In this document: positions 1 through 8,038 of the stretch, piece after piece | How the letters are laid out: every line of letters begins with the position of its first letter | Numbering within the stretch: position 1 is the stretch's first letter | From: CAYJAY01 sp964370715 | GTDB taxonomy: Bacteria; Bacillota; Clostridia; Oscillospirales; Ruminococcaceae | Length of the DNA stretch: 64,000 nucleotides | Assembly (NCBI GenBank): GCA_964370715.1 | Contig: CAYJKJ010000012.1 | Span: 20,237 to 84,236, forward strand | Reading direction: 5' to 3' | Program-made: the position numbers and the translations under genes | The notes under the pieces: model-generated | Told to the model about the DNA's origin: nothing | What the model saw: the letters and a program-made list of their open reading frames with translations, nothing else | Databases searched by the model: none

Positions 1-479
1 CCATATTCAAGCGGAGTTCGAAACTGGCGTTCCGCTGTGCAAAAATGGCTAGAGGCTATCGCGCACGCAGAATTATATATACCGCAACCAACAAATCCGG
101 AAGCTAGCGCAATTGCTTCGGCTATCGTTGAACAAGCGCCATATAACCCCACGTGGGCTATTCCGCTATCCCTCAAACCATATGTCGTAGCTATTCCTTG
201 GTTTAGAAGGTCTCCTCCAAAAACTATTTGAGGTTTTGGCGATATATCTTTAATCGCTAGGTTATACGCTCGTTTTATAAGCTCGCTTTCTGCTTTTTCA
301 AACGTCGTTTTGCAAAACTCGGTGTCGTTTTGATAGTTTTCAAAATACTCTCCAATCGGACCGCTTTTTTCTTTTTTTCCAACAAAACTTGCTGTCGAGA
401 TGATTGATGGTTTTTGTTTAAACAAAACGGTGTCGCCAAAACGCTCTACATTGCGTTGATAAATATTTTTGTTATCCAA
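1..479 (-). CDS. spoVAD: Stage V sporulation protein AD, C-terminally truncated by window edge
   Basis: SpoVAD is a thiolase-fold protein that binds dipicolinic acid and takes part in moving it into the forespore through the SpoVA channel. The translated part reads ...KPSIISTASFVGKKEKSGPIGEY, then PQIVFGGDLLNQ and HVGLYGACSTIAEAIALAS, which matches the N-terminal part of the family. I chose the TTG at 479 because a GGGGGTG ribosome site lies about 6 bases upstream. This makes it overlap the 3' end of spoVAC by 34 bases, which suggests translational coupling. The rest lies to the left of the window. The assignment is firm; the exact start is less so. Confidence 0.88.
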   Translation of the reverse strand, partial: MDNKNIYQRNVERFGDTVLFKQKPSIISTASFVGKKEKSGPIGEYFENYQNDTEFCKTTFEKAESELIKRAYNLAIKDISPKPQIVFGGDLLNQGIATTYGLRDSGIAHVGLYGACSTIAEAIALASGFVGCGIYNSACAIASSHFCTAERQFRTPLEY

Positions 480-928
480 TATAACACCCCCAAAACAACC
501 GAACTTGCAGTTCCAAACACAATAACGGGACCTGCTACCGAAAAAATTTTTGATGCGGTTCCAAAAATATACCCTTCCGTTTTAAACTCTAACGCAGCGG
601 AAGCAACGGCGTTTGCAAAGCCCGTTATCGGCACCATCGTTCCTGCCGCCGCATAATGCGAAAGTTTGTCATACACCCCAGCGCCGGTTAAAAACGACGC
701 TATACATATCAGCGTCACCGAAACCAAAAGCGCCCCCATATCCGATTGGAGCGCCAAAACATCGATATATAAAAAGTTTAACAGCTCTCCAAAAACGCAT
801 ATCCCCCCACCGAACAAAAATGCCAACAGGATATTTTTAATATATGGTGGTTTTGGCGTATGTTTTTCACAAAGTTTTTGATATTCCTTTGTGCTAATTG
901 TAATATTTTTAGCCATATTGTTGCCCAT
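446..928 (-). CDS. spoVAC: Stage V sporulation protein AC
   Basis: An integral membrane subunit of the SpoVA complex that carries Ca-dipicolinate across the inner forespore membrane during sporulation and germination. About four hydrophobic segments are visible (for example YIKNILLAFLFGGGICVFGEL and ALLVSVTLICIASFL). The stretch AAAGTMVPITGFANAVASAA, read here as AAAGTMVPITGFANA, is typical of SpoVAC/SpoVAEb proteins. An in-frame start at 967 adds 13 residues, but the AGGGGA site sits 5 bases before the ATG at 928 (MGNNMAKN), so I prefer 928. It is the first visible gene of a spoVA operon with spoVAD downstream. No forespore sigma-G promoter could be assigned with confidence. Confidence 0.9.
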   Translation of the reverse strand: MGNNMAKNITISTKEYQKLCEKHTPKPPYIKNILLAFLFGGGICVFGELLNFLYIDVLALQSDMGALLVSVTLICIASFLTGAGVYDKLSHYAAAGTMVPITGFANAVASAALEFKTEGYIFGTASKIFSVAGPVIVFGTASSVVLGVLYWITKIFINAM

Positions 929-1031
929 ATTTTCCCCTTTTATTAAAATAATTCCTTCGTTTAGCATTTCCTTTAACAGGTTTTATATACCAACACTCAC
1001 GAGAAACGCAAAAAAAACAACAAACTAGCTG

Positions 1032-1060
1032 TTGACAATACCTAGTTTTATGTAGATACT
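1032..1060 (+). promoter_or_regulatory. Sigma-A type promoter of the 1107 gene
   Basis: TTGACA at 1032-1037, a 17-base spacer, and GATACT at 1055-1060. The -35 is perfect and the -10 matches 4 of 6. It lies 46 bases before the start codon of the next gene on the same strand. Confidence 0.55.
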
Positions 1061-1106
1061 TAATTGTATCAAGCAAACAAAAAAATATAGATATGGAGGA
1101 TACATA

Positions 1107-1616
1107 ATGGATCTATTCGGAGGGGTAACTTCATCGATCAACAACTTTTCAAGCGAACTTTCAAAAAACATGGAGATATTTACAGATGATTTCGGAAGCA
1201 TCACCGAAAGCGTTAAACAAGCTGAACAAGCAATCCTAGAGGTTGAGGCGCTGGTTCAACAGGTTAGAGGGGTTATAGATGATTTCACCGCTAAAGTCGA
1301 AACCATCATAGATGTTGCTATCGTTGTTTTGGTAGTAGCCGGAATATTGTTTTTGATTTCGATGTTTTCTTCAAGCGTTTATTCGGCGTGTGCCGCTAAG
1401 CGAAAAGGGAGAAACCCTGTTTTGTATTTTTTTCTAGGCCTGTTAACCGGCTCAAAGCCGCTCGATTATCTCGCAACACTACCCGATATCGAGATAAAAA
1501 CAGAAAACATTTTGCCGCCTACCACAGCGGTATTGGTTGACGAAACACCCGTTGAACAAAACATAAAAAACAGCAAAGACAAAGACAACGATAAATCAAA
1601 CAGCCAAAAGAAATAA
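1107..1616 (+). CDS. Single-pass membrane protein of unknown function
   Basis: I do not recognise this family. The 169-residue product begins with a polar, helix-prone region (residues 1-65, rich in E, Q and V with heptad-like spacing, e.g. SVKQAEQAILEVEALVQQV), which looks like a coiled coil. One hydrophobic segment follows at about 68-92 (IIDVAIVVLVVAGILFLISMF). After a short basic loop (AKRKGRNP) and a weaker hydrophobic piece comes a charged tail ending in K/D/N repeats. A GGAGG site lies 8 bases before the ATG. It stands alone between its own promoter and a strong terminator, so it is a single-gene unit. The layout recalls DUF948-like membrane coiled-coil proteins, but this is only an analogy. 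Confidence 0.7.
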   Translation: MDLFGGVTSSINNFSSELSKNMEIFTDDFGSITESVKQAEQAILEVEALVQQVRGVIDDFTAKVETIIDVAIVVLVVAGILFLISMFSSSVYSACAAKRKGRNPVLYFFLGLLTGSKPLDYLATLPDIEIKTENILPPTTAVLVDETPVEQNIKNSKDKDNDKSNSQKK

Positions 1617-1645
1617 GTTAATAGACAAAACCACAAAAACAAAAA

Positions 1646-1690
1646 GCAGGGGACAGCGCCTTATCAAGCGCCATGTCCCCTACTTTTATT
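1646..1690. terminator. Bidirectional Rho-independent terminator
   Basis: AGGGGACA (1648-1655) pairs with TGTCCCCT (1674-1681), with an inner GCGC/GCGC stem. T-rich sequence lies on the right and A-rich sequence on the left, so it can end both the 1107 gene and the converging phosphohexomutase operon. Confidence 0.75.
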
Positions 1691-1697
1691 TGTTTGT

Positions 1698-3395
1698 TTA
1701 TCTTGTTTCAAATATCTCTTTAAACGTTTTAAATATATTTTTTTCGATCTCTTGCGCTTTTTCTTTTTCCTTCGCCGTTGCCGAAATATATATCTTAAGT
1801 TTTGGCTCGGTTCCGGACGGCCGAACAACCGCCGAACAACCATTGTCCCAAATAAACTTAAGCACATCGGATTTTGGCAGACCATCAAAACCATTGATAT
1901 AATCAATCGTTTTAGCGATGTTGACCCCTTCAACGGTTGGGGTTTTGCCACGCAAGCTTTGCATAATCTCTTTCATCTTAATAAACCCTTGTTGTCCCTC
2001 AAACTCAAAGGGATACAAAGTGTTTAAACGATAGCCATGTTTTTGATATATCTCTTCCAACACATCGATTATATTTCGATCTTGAGATTTATAATAAGCG
2101 AACATCTCGCAGATTAAAAACGCACCCAAAACGCCATCTTTATCCCGAACATAGCTCCCTGAAAGATAGCCAAAGCTCTCTTCAAAGCCAAACACAAAAT
2201 CTTTTTGTCTGCCTTGTTGTTCAAGGACGCCTATCTGTTCGCCGATAAACTTAAAGCCGGTCAACACGTCAACAGTCTTTATTCCATAGCTCGTTGCCAG
2301 TTGCTCGGCGGTGTCGGTCGTGACTATAGTTTTAACTATAACGGCGTTTTTCGGTAGTGTTCCGTTTTTCGTTCGACAACTCACTATAAATTCAAGAAGA
2401 ATCAACCCCGTTTCGTTGCCCGAAAGTATGCGGTATTCCCCGTCTTTATCCTTAACCGCTATCCCAACCCGGTCGCAATCGGGATCGGTTGCCAAAACAA
2501 GATCTGCGTTTTGAGCTTTGGCATCTCGAACCGCAAGCAACAAAGCTTTGTCGTCTTCGGGATTTGGGTATGAGCAGGTCGGGAAGTTTCCGTCGGGTTC
2601 TCGTTGTTCGGCCACCACCGAAACGTTGCTAAATCCTGTTTCAGAAAGCATTCTTAAAACCGGTTTTAACCCTGCTCCGTTAAGCGGTGTGTACACAATA
2701 TTTATATCTTTGTCGACACCTTCGTTTAATACTGATTGTTTTTTAACTTCGTCGATAAACTCATCGTATATTTTTTGCGGTATATATTCGATCTGTTTTT
2801 GCCCTAGAGCTTGGTCGAAATCCGCCTTTTTAACACCATCGAATATATCTGTTTTTGCGATTAGGTCGAGTATCTCGTTTGCAGCGTTTTCGGTTATTTG
2901 GCAACCGTCTGCGCCATACACTTTATAGCCGTTGTATTTTGCCGGATTGTGTGAAGCGGTCACCATTATTCCTGCCGAACACGAAAGGCTTCTTACTGCA
3001 TACGACAAACAAGGCGTTGGCATAAGTTCGCTGAATATATAAGCTTTTATTCCGTTAGCCGCAAAAACTTCGGCGGAAATCTTCGCAAAAACATCCGACT
3101 TTATCCTTGAATCATAGCTTATTGCGATAGCTCGTTTATCTTTAGCATAATGTTTTATAACATAATCGGCAAGCCCCTGAGAGGCTTTTGCTATTGTGTA
3201 TCGGTTAACTCGGTTTGTTCCGGCTCCGATAACCCCTCGAAGCCCCCCTGTTCCAAACTCGAGTTCTCTAAAAAAAGCGTCTGAAAGTTCCGTTTGATCG
3301 TCTTGATACGAAACCAATTGATTATAAATATCGTCGGTCTTCGGAACGTTTTCAAGCCAACGTTTGTATTGATTTTGAATTGTTTTGTTATCCAT
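1698..3395 (-). CDS. Phosphoglucomutase/phosphomannomutase (alpha-D-phosphohexomutase)
   Basis: Interconverts hexose-6-phosphate and hexose-1-phosphate. All four family signatures are visible: the phosphoserine loop TASHNP (146-151, Ser148), the metal loop DPDCDRVGI (about 300), the sugar-binding FGFEESFGYL and the phosphate-binding RPSGTEPKLKIYI near the C terminus. The length of 565 residues fits the long PgcA-like subfamily. It is the last gene of the gmd-fcl-manC-manA operon, after a gap of 109 bases, so its likely job there is the phosphomannomutase step (mannose-6-P to mannose-1-P) that the pathway would otherwise lack. Glucose-1-P formation for cell-wall sugars is an equally possible role, and long members of this family can accept both sugars. 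Confidence 0.9.
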   Translation of the reverse strand: MDNKTIQNQYKRWLENVPKTDDIYNQLVSYQDDQTELSDAFFRELEFGTGGLRGVIGAGTNRVNRYTIAKASQGLADYVIKHYAKDKRAIAISYDSRIKSDVFAKISAEVFAANGIKAYIFSELMPTPCLSYAVRSLSCSAGIMVTASHNPAKYNGYKVYGADGCQITENAANEILDLIAKTDIFDGVKKADFDQALGQKQIEYIPQKIYDEFIDEVKKQSVLNEGVDKDINIVYTPLNGAGLKPVLRMLSETGFSNVSVVAEQREPDGNFPTCSYPNPEDDKALLLAVRDAKAQNADLVLATDPDCDRVGIAVKDKDGEYRILSGNETGLILLEFIVSCRTKNGTLPKNAVIVKTIVTTDTAEQLATSYGIKTVDVLTGFKFIGEQIGVLEQQGRQKDFVFGFEESFGYLSGSYVRDKDGVLGAFLICEMFAYYKSQDRNIIDVLEEIYQKHGYRLNTLYPFEFEGQQGFIKMKEIMQSLRGKTPTVEGVNIAKTIDYINGFDGLPKSDVLKFIWDNGCSAVVRPSGTEPKLKIYISATAKEKEKAQEIEKNIFKTFKEIFETR

Positions 3396-3504
3396 CTTTA
3401 ACTTTAAGCTCCTGTCTTACCACAACATTCCTTTAAATATAGCGCCGTCTCTCCGACAGCCCTTTTGTTTAATGTTGTTTCTATCTTTTTTCAATCTTGA
3501 TTTT

Positions 3505-4524
3505 TTAGCACGACACATTAAGCATAACGCCGTTCCCCGACATCGCTATGTCTTGCGAATTTGCCGGAACAAACAATGTATCGCCTTTTTCCATGTCTAA
3601 AGTTTTATCAAGGAAGCTAACCTTTGTTTTGCCTTCAACCACCAAAAAAACTTCAAAAGATGTGTTGTCGGTTGAAAAAACAACGCTATCTTTTGAACCG
3701 CAATATAAAAGAATGCGCTCAACCTTGAAATATTCCGAACGACACAAAAGCTCTGAGGCGAAACCTTTTTTATATTTCAGCAACCGAACGGGTTGTCGCA
3801 ACGTTTCGTTTGCACCAAGGTTGGAAACTGCCAAACCTTTTTCAAGGTGTAGCTCTCTTTTGTTTCCAGCTTTATCCTGTCGGTCATAATCGTATAAGCG
3901 GTATGTTATGTTGGAACTTTGTTGGATCTCCGCCACGACCAATCCGCCGCCCAGAGCATGAATAGTCCCCGGTTTAACAAAAAAAACATCATCTTTCTTA
4001 ACTTGATAGCTTTCAAGAAAATTCATGATGTTCCCTTGTTTTATGCTATTCAAGATAGTCTCTTGGTCGGTTTTGGTGTGCAAACCAAAATATAAACTCG
4101 AGCCGGGCAAAGCATCCAAAACATACCACAGCTCGGTTTTGCCAAAGCTTCCGTTTTCATGCTTGTTAGCATACTCGTTGTCGGGATGAACTTGAATCGA
4201 AAGCGGTTGGTTTGCATCTATCAATTTAATGAGGATTGGTATATCCTGTTTCGTCTTAACGTTTGTTCCGAGAAACTGCGGATTTTCCGCTATTATCTGT
4301 TTTAAGGTTTTTCCTTGAAACTCTCCGCTTCTCGCTATGCTCTCGCCATCTTTATGGGTTGAACATTCCCAACTCTCGGCAAGAGGGGAAACCTCTGTTT
4401 TTTTTCCAAACTCTTGCTTTAACCTGTCTCCACCCCAAAGATAATCCTTGCTAAAAGGTTCTAGCAAAAACGGCGATGCCTTTTGCTCGTTAGTCATATT
4501 CAAATGGGAATTTTTGTTTGTCAT
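3505..4524 (-). CDS. manA: Mannose-6-phosphate isomerase, class I
   Basis: Interconverts fructose-6-P and mannose-6-P, the entry step to GDP-mannose. The zinc-site region of type I enzymes is visible (IQVHPDNEYA and GKTELWYVLD near residues 110-140, then KPGTIHALG). The C-terminal cupin half follows, ending in FVPANSQDIAMSG. The GGGAGA ribosome site suits either the ATG at 4524 or a GTG at 4530; I use the ATG. The gene starts inside the end of manC, an overlap of 35 bases, so the two are probably coupled. manC itself carries a type II isomerase-like cupin, so the operon appears to encode this activity twice. Confidence 0.92.
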   Translation of the reverse strand: MTNKNSHLNMTNEQKASPFLLEPFSKDYLWGGDRLKQEFGKKTEVSPLAESWECSTHKDGESIARSGEFQGKTLKQIIAENPQFLGTNVKTKQDIPILIKLIDANQPLSIQVHPDNEYANKHENGSFGKTELWYVLDALPGSSLYFGLHTKTDQETILNSIKQGNIMNFLESYQVKKDDVFFVKPGTIHALGGGLVVAEIQQSSNITYRLYDYDRQDKAGNKRELHLEKGLAVSNLGANETLRQPVRLLKYKKGFASELLCRSEYFKVERILLYCGSKDSVVFSTDNTSFEVFLVVEGKTKVSFLDKTLDMEKGDTLFVPANSQDIAMSGNGVMLNVSC

Positions 4525-5809
4525 CAACACTAATCTCCCTGCCTAGTTGAACCTCTATAATCTCCATCGTAGTGTTTGCTACAACGGAATGTTTGCAACC
4601 GGCTTCGATCGTTATAACATCTCCGGGTCCTATGTTTTGTTTCATGCCGTCTACAATTGTGTAGCCCTCGCCCGATGTGACGGTCCATATCTCGTCCCGC
4701 CTTGTGTGGGAATGATAGTTCATTCTGTGGCCCGGGTTTAGCAAAACTTTGATGATAAGGCTGTTTTCCGAAACATCCAAAATCTTAAATTCGCCCCAAG
4801 ATTTTTCGGCAAACATAACCTGTCGGTCGATCTTGTCGACATATGGTTTAATGTAGCTCGATTGTTGTTTGTCCGAAATCAAAATCCCATCGACACCGGC
4901 CGACACAACAACATCTTTTAGCCCCATACAAAGAATCGGTATGTCGAGTTCGTTGACAACGTTGATGTTATCGCAGTTGTCTGTTTCGACAACGTTTCCG
5001 ATAAACGGTTGTTCCATTGCTTCGGAAAACGTGTTCCACGTTCCGAGATCTTTCCAGCTTCCCTTAAACTTTATAACCGATATATCGCTTTCTTTTTCAA
5101 CAACCGCATAATCAAAGCTTATCTTTTCAAGCGTTTGATATTTCGAATAAAGGTCGTGGTAGTCGTTAAAATCGATTAAGCTATGCGCTTTTTCAAGGAT
5201 ATAGCTTAGCTTAAACCCAAAAACACCGCCGTTCCAAAGAGCGCCTTTTGCGAGATACTGTTTCGCCGTTTCAAGGTCGGGTTTTTCTTTAAACTGCGAA
5301 ACTTTTGTTATGTCGTTGTTGTCCGAAGGAATTATATAGCCATATTTTTCGCTGGGATATGTTGGCTCGATTCCAAGCAGATTGATGTTTGAAACGTTTT
5401 GGTCGACAAGGTTTGAAAGCTGTTTAATCATCTCAAAAAATTCTTCCTCGACAAAAGGATCGACGGGGCAGATAATAACCGATTCGTCTTTAGATATCCC
5501 TCGAACGTCGTGGAGATATGCCGCCGCTAGCGCTATTGCAGGAAAAGTGTCTCTTCTTGCCGGTTCAACCGAGATTCCAACATTCTCCCCCAACTGGTTT
5601 TTGATAGAGCTAACCTGCGTTTTAGAGGTAGCAACCGTTATGTTTGCGGTTGCATCTACATTTAATATCTGGCGATACACCCTTTGAACCATCGATTCAA
5701 GGGAACCGCTCGGATTTTTAAACATCTTGATAAACTGTTTTGAACGAATGTCGTTTGAAAGAGGCCAAAGGCGTTTTCCCGAACCTCCCGAAAGCAAAAC
5801 TATATTCAT
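4490..5809 (-). CDS. manC: Mannose-1-phosphate guanylyltransferase with C-terminal isomerase-type cupin
   Basis: Makes GDP-mannose from mannose-1-phosphate and GTP. The nucleotidyltransferase signature LLSGGSGKRLWPLSN sits at the N terminus, and FKEKPDLETA and NGGVFGF follow as in the family. Residues from about 330 to the end form the type II phosphomannose isomerase cupin (NYHSHTRRDEIW, GPGDVITIEAGCKHSV). The ATG at 5809 gives the usual N terminus; a TTG eight codons upstream is possible, and the AAAGGAA site lies between them. The gene sits 48 bases after fcl and overlaps manA. In the pathway it connects the mutase product to Gmd. Confidence 0.92.
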   Translation of the reverse strand: MNIVLLSGGSGKRLWPLSNDIRSKQFIKMFKNPSGSLESMVQRVYRQILNVDATANITVATSKTQVSSIKNQLGENVGISVEPARRDTFPAIALAAAYLHDVRGISKDESVIICPVDPFVEEEFFEMIKQLSNLVDQNVSNINLLGIEPTYPSEKYGYIIPSDNNDITKVSQFKEKPDLETAKQYLAKGALWNGGVFGFKLSYILEKAHSLIDFNDYHDLYSKYQTLEKISFDYAVVEKESDISVIKFKGSWKDLGTWNTFSEAMEQPFIGNVVETDNCDNINVVNELDIPILCMGLKDVVVSAGVDGILISDKQQSSYIKPYVDKIDRQVMFAEKSWGEFKILDVSENSLIIKVLLNPGHRMNYHSHTRRDEIWTVTSGEGYTIVDGMKQNIGPGDVITIEAGCKHSVVANTTMEIIEVQLGREISVDDKQKFPFEYD

Positions 5810-5857
5810 GGCTTTTGTTCGTTCCTTTCTCAAAGTTGCTATTTAAAGCTATGTTTT

Positions 5858-6799
5858 TTATCTTTCGGCTCTCGTTTCGCCGTTTAAAAAGTCTTGGTAT
5901 GAAAGTTTAATTCCGTCTAGAAGTTCCGTTTTGTATTTAAACCCAAGCTCAGTAAGCTTTGAAACATCAAGCAGTTTTCTCGGAGGTCCATCGGGTTTTT
6001 CGGTGTCAAAAACAAGTTCACCCTTAAACCCTACCACGTCTTTAACGGTGTTAGCGAGTTCCGCTATCGAGATCTCTTTTCCCGTTCCGACGTTAACGGT
6101 TGAATTTCCGCTGTAGTTTTGCATCAAGAAAACGAGCGCTTCCGCAAGATCCTCTACATACAAAAACTCACGCTTAGGAGTTCCCGTTCCCCAAACAACA
6201 ACCTTTTCTAGGTTTTGTTGTTTAGCTTCGTGAAATCTTCTGATAAGCCCCGGCAAAACGTGGGAATGTTCCGGATGATAATTGTCGTTTGGGCCATATA
6301 GGTTTGTTGGCATGGCGCTTATAAAATCGGTTCCGTATTGGCGGTTGAAATATTCGCAAAGTTTTAGACCGCTAATCTTGGCTAGCGCATACCCTTCGTT
6401 TGTCGGCTCAAGGGGGCTGGTTAAAAGGCAATCTTCCGTCATCGGTTGCGGAGCTTGTCTAGGGTATATGCAAGACGACCCCAAAAACAAAAGCTTTTTA
6501 CAACCCGATAGACGAGCGCTGTTGATAACGTTCATCTCGAGCATCATGTTAACATACATAAAATCCGCAATGTGTTTGCTGTTGGCGATTATACCGCCAA
6601 CCTTTGCCGCCGCAAGAAAGACATATTCCGGTTTTTCGGTTTCGAAAAATTCTTCGACCTCTCGTTGTCTTGTTAAGTCGAGCTGTCCGCTTGTTCTGGT
6701 TATTATGTTGGTGAACCCTTTTTTCTCAAGCTCTCGAACGATAGCAGAACCAACCATCCCCTTATGGCCCGCTACATATATCTTTGAATTAAGTTGCAT
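5858..6799 (-). CDS. fcl: GDP-L-fucose synthase
   Basis: A bifunctional 3,5-epimerase/4-reductase that turns GDP-4-keto-6-deoxymannose into GDP-L-fucose with NADPH. It is a short-chain dehydrogenase fold: the nucleotide loop is AGHKGMVGSA (about residue 10), the catalytic serine region is FLGSSCIYPRQAPQPM, and the YxxxK pair lies in YALAKISG. The length of 313 residues is normal. It lies 51 bases downstream of gmd, which supplies its substrate. The family assignment is clear from the GSSCIYP and NLYGPNDNYHPEHSHVLPGL signatures. Confidence 0.95.
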   Translation of the reverse strand: MQLNSKIYVAGHKGMVGSAIVRELEKKGFTNIITRTSGQLDLTRQREVEEFFETEKPEYVFLAAAKVGGIIANSKHIADFMYVNMMLEMNVINSARLSGCKKLLFLGSSCIYPRQAPQPMTEDCLLTSPLEPTNEGYALAKISGLKLCEYFNRQYGTDFISAMPTNLYGPNDNYHPEHSHVLPGLIRRFHEAKQQNLEKVVVWGTGTPKREFLYVEDLAEALVFLMQNYSGNSTVNVGTGKEISIAELANTVKDVVGFKGELVFDTEKPDGPPRKLLDVSKLTELGFKYKTELLDGIKLSYQDFLNGETRAER

Positions 6800-6850
6800 C
6801 TTTAAAAATGACCTTTCTTTTTCTAAAAGAATATTTAAACATCGGCTCTA

Positions 6851-7897
6851 TTAAATGCTTAATTGTGCCGCTTGTTGTTTTGCCAGTTTAAGGTCGTGTG
6901 CCGCCATTAGTTTAATAAGTTGTTCATAGCTTGTTTTTTGAGGGTTCCAACCGAGAACCGTTTTTGCTTTTGTTGGATCGCCCAAAAGGCTGACAACATC
7001 GGTTGGGCGATACCAAGCTTTGTTGACTTTAACGATCGTTTTTCCGGTCTTTTTGTCCACACCTATTTCGTCTATGCCCTCGCCTTTAAATTCGAGTTCG
7101 ATTCCAACTTCGGCGAAAGCTTTTTGTGTGAAATCACGAACGGTGTGTTGTTCTCCGGTCGCTATAACGAAATCTTCCGGCTTGTCATGTTGGAGCATGA
7201 GCCACATACATTCAACATAATCTTTAGCATATCCCCAATCCCGTAGAGCGTCCATGTTTCCGAGTTCAAGGTGTTCTTGAAGCCCGCAAGCTATGCGCCC
7301 TGCCGCTAGCGTTATCTTCCTTGTTACAAACGTTTCGCCTCTGCGTTCGCTTTCGTGGTTGAAAAGAATTCCGTTAACCGCAAACATTCCGTAAGCTTCA
7401 CGGTATTCTTTTGTCATCCAAAAGCCATATTGTTTTGCAACGGCATATGGGCTATATGGGTAAAACGGCGTCGTTTCGCTTTGGGGAACTTCGACAACCT
7501 TTCCATATAGCTCGGAGGTAGACGCTTGATAGATGCGGCAACTGTCGATTAACCCCAAGATTCTAACCGCTTCCAAAATTCTTAGAACCCCAATTGCATC
7601 GACATCGCCGGAATATTCCGGAACATCAAACGATGTTGCAACGTGGCTTTGAGCCGCAAGGTTATATAGCTCGTCGGGTTTAACTATGTTTAAAACTCTA
7701 ATCAACGACGATGTGTCGGTCAAATCCCCGTCGTGTAGCGTTATCTCGTTTTTTTCGATAAGGTGGTCTATTCTCGCCGTGTTCGAGATCGAAGCTCTTC
7801 TGACTATGCCATGCACCTCGTAGCCCTTTTCAAGCAAAAACTCCGCAAGGTATGATCCATCCTGTCCCGTTATTCCGGTTATCAATGCTTTTTTCAT
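6851..7897 (-). CDS. gmd: GDP-mannose 4,6-dehydratase
   Basis: Converts GDP-D-mannose to GDP-4-keto-6-deoxy-D-mannose, the committed step to GDP-L-fucose and related deoxysugars. The NADP-binding loop GITGQDGSYLAEFLL is at residues 8-22. YQASTSELYGKV and YSPYAVAKQYGFW carry the active-site Thr/Ser, Glu, Tyr and Lys, and NHESERRGETFVTRKI is the hallmark of the family. It is the first gene of the operon, with an AAGGAGC ribosome site before the ATG. Its promoter is face-to-face with that of galE. Confidence 0.96.
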   Translation of the reverse strand: MKKALITGITGQDGSYLAEFLLEKGYEVHGIVRRASISNTARIDHLIEKNEITLHDGDLTDTSSLIRVLNIVKPDELYNLAAQSHVATSFDVPEYSGDVDAIGVLRILEAVRILGLIDSCRIYQASTSELYGKVVEVPQSETTPFYPYSPYAVAKQYGFWMTKEYREAYGMFAVNGILFNHESERRGETFVTRKITLAAGRIACGLQEHLELGNMDALRDWGYAKDYVECMWLMLQHDKPEDFVIATGEQHTVRDFTQKAFAEVGIELEFKGEGIDEIGVDKKTGKTIVKVNKAWYRPTDVVSLLGDPTKAKTVLGWNPQKTSYEQLIKLMAAHDLKLAKQQAAQLSI

Positions 7898-7968
7898 TAT
7901 GTTTGCTCCTTTTGATATATTGTTTATATTTTTTATTTTGTTTTATCTGTTTTTTTGAACTTTTGCAT

Positions 7969-7997
7969 ATTGTATCTTTATTGCTAGTTGTGTACAA
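7969..7997 (-). promoter_or_regulatory. Promoter of the gmd operon, overlapping the galE promoter
   Basis: On the minus strand TTGTAC (7992-7997) and TACAAT (7969-7974) are 17 bases apart, 72 bases before gmd. The element occupies the same bases as the galE promoter on the other strand. Confidence 0.55.
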
Positions 7998-7998
7998 T
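7970..7998 (+). promoter_or_regulatory. Promoter of galE, overlapping the gmd promoter
   Basis: TTGTAT (7970-7975), a 17-base spacer and TACAAT (7993-7998), ending 40 bases before the galE ATG. Each strand's -35 lies over the other strand's -10. Confidence 0.6.
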
Positions 7999-8038
7999 TA
8001 TATCAGAATGTAATTTATTTTGAAAGGATAAAGTTTTT

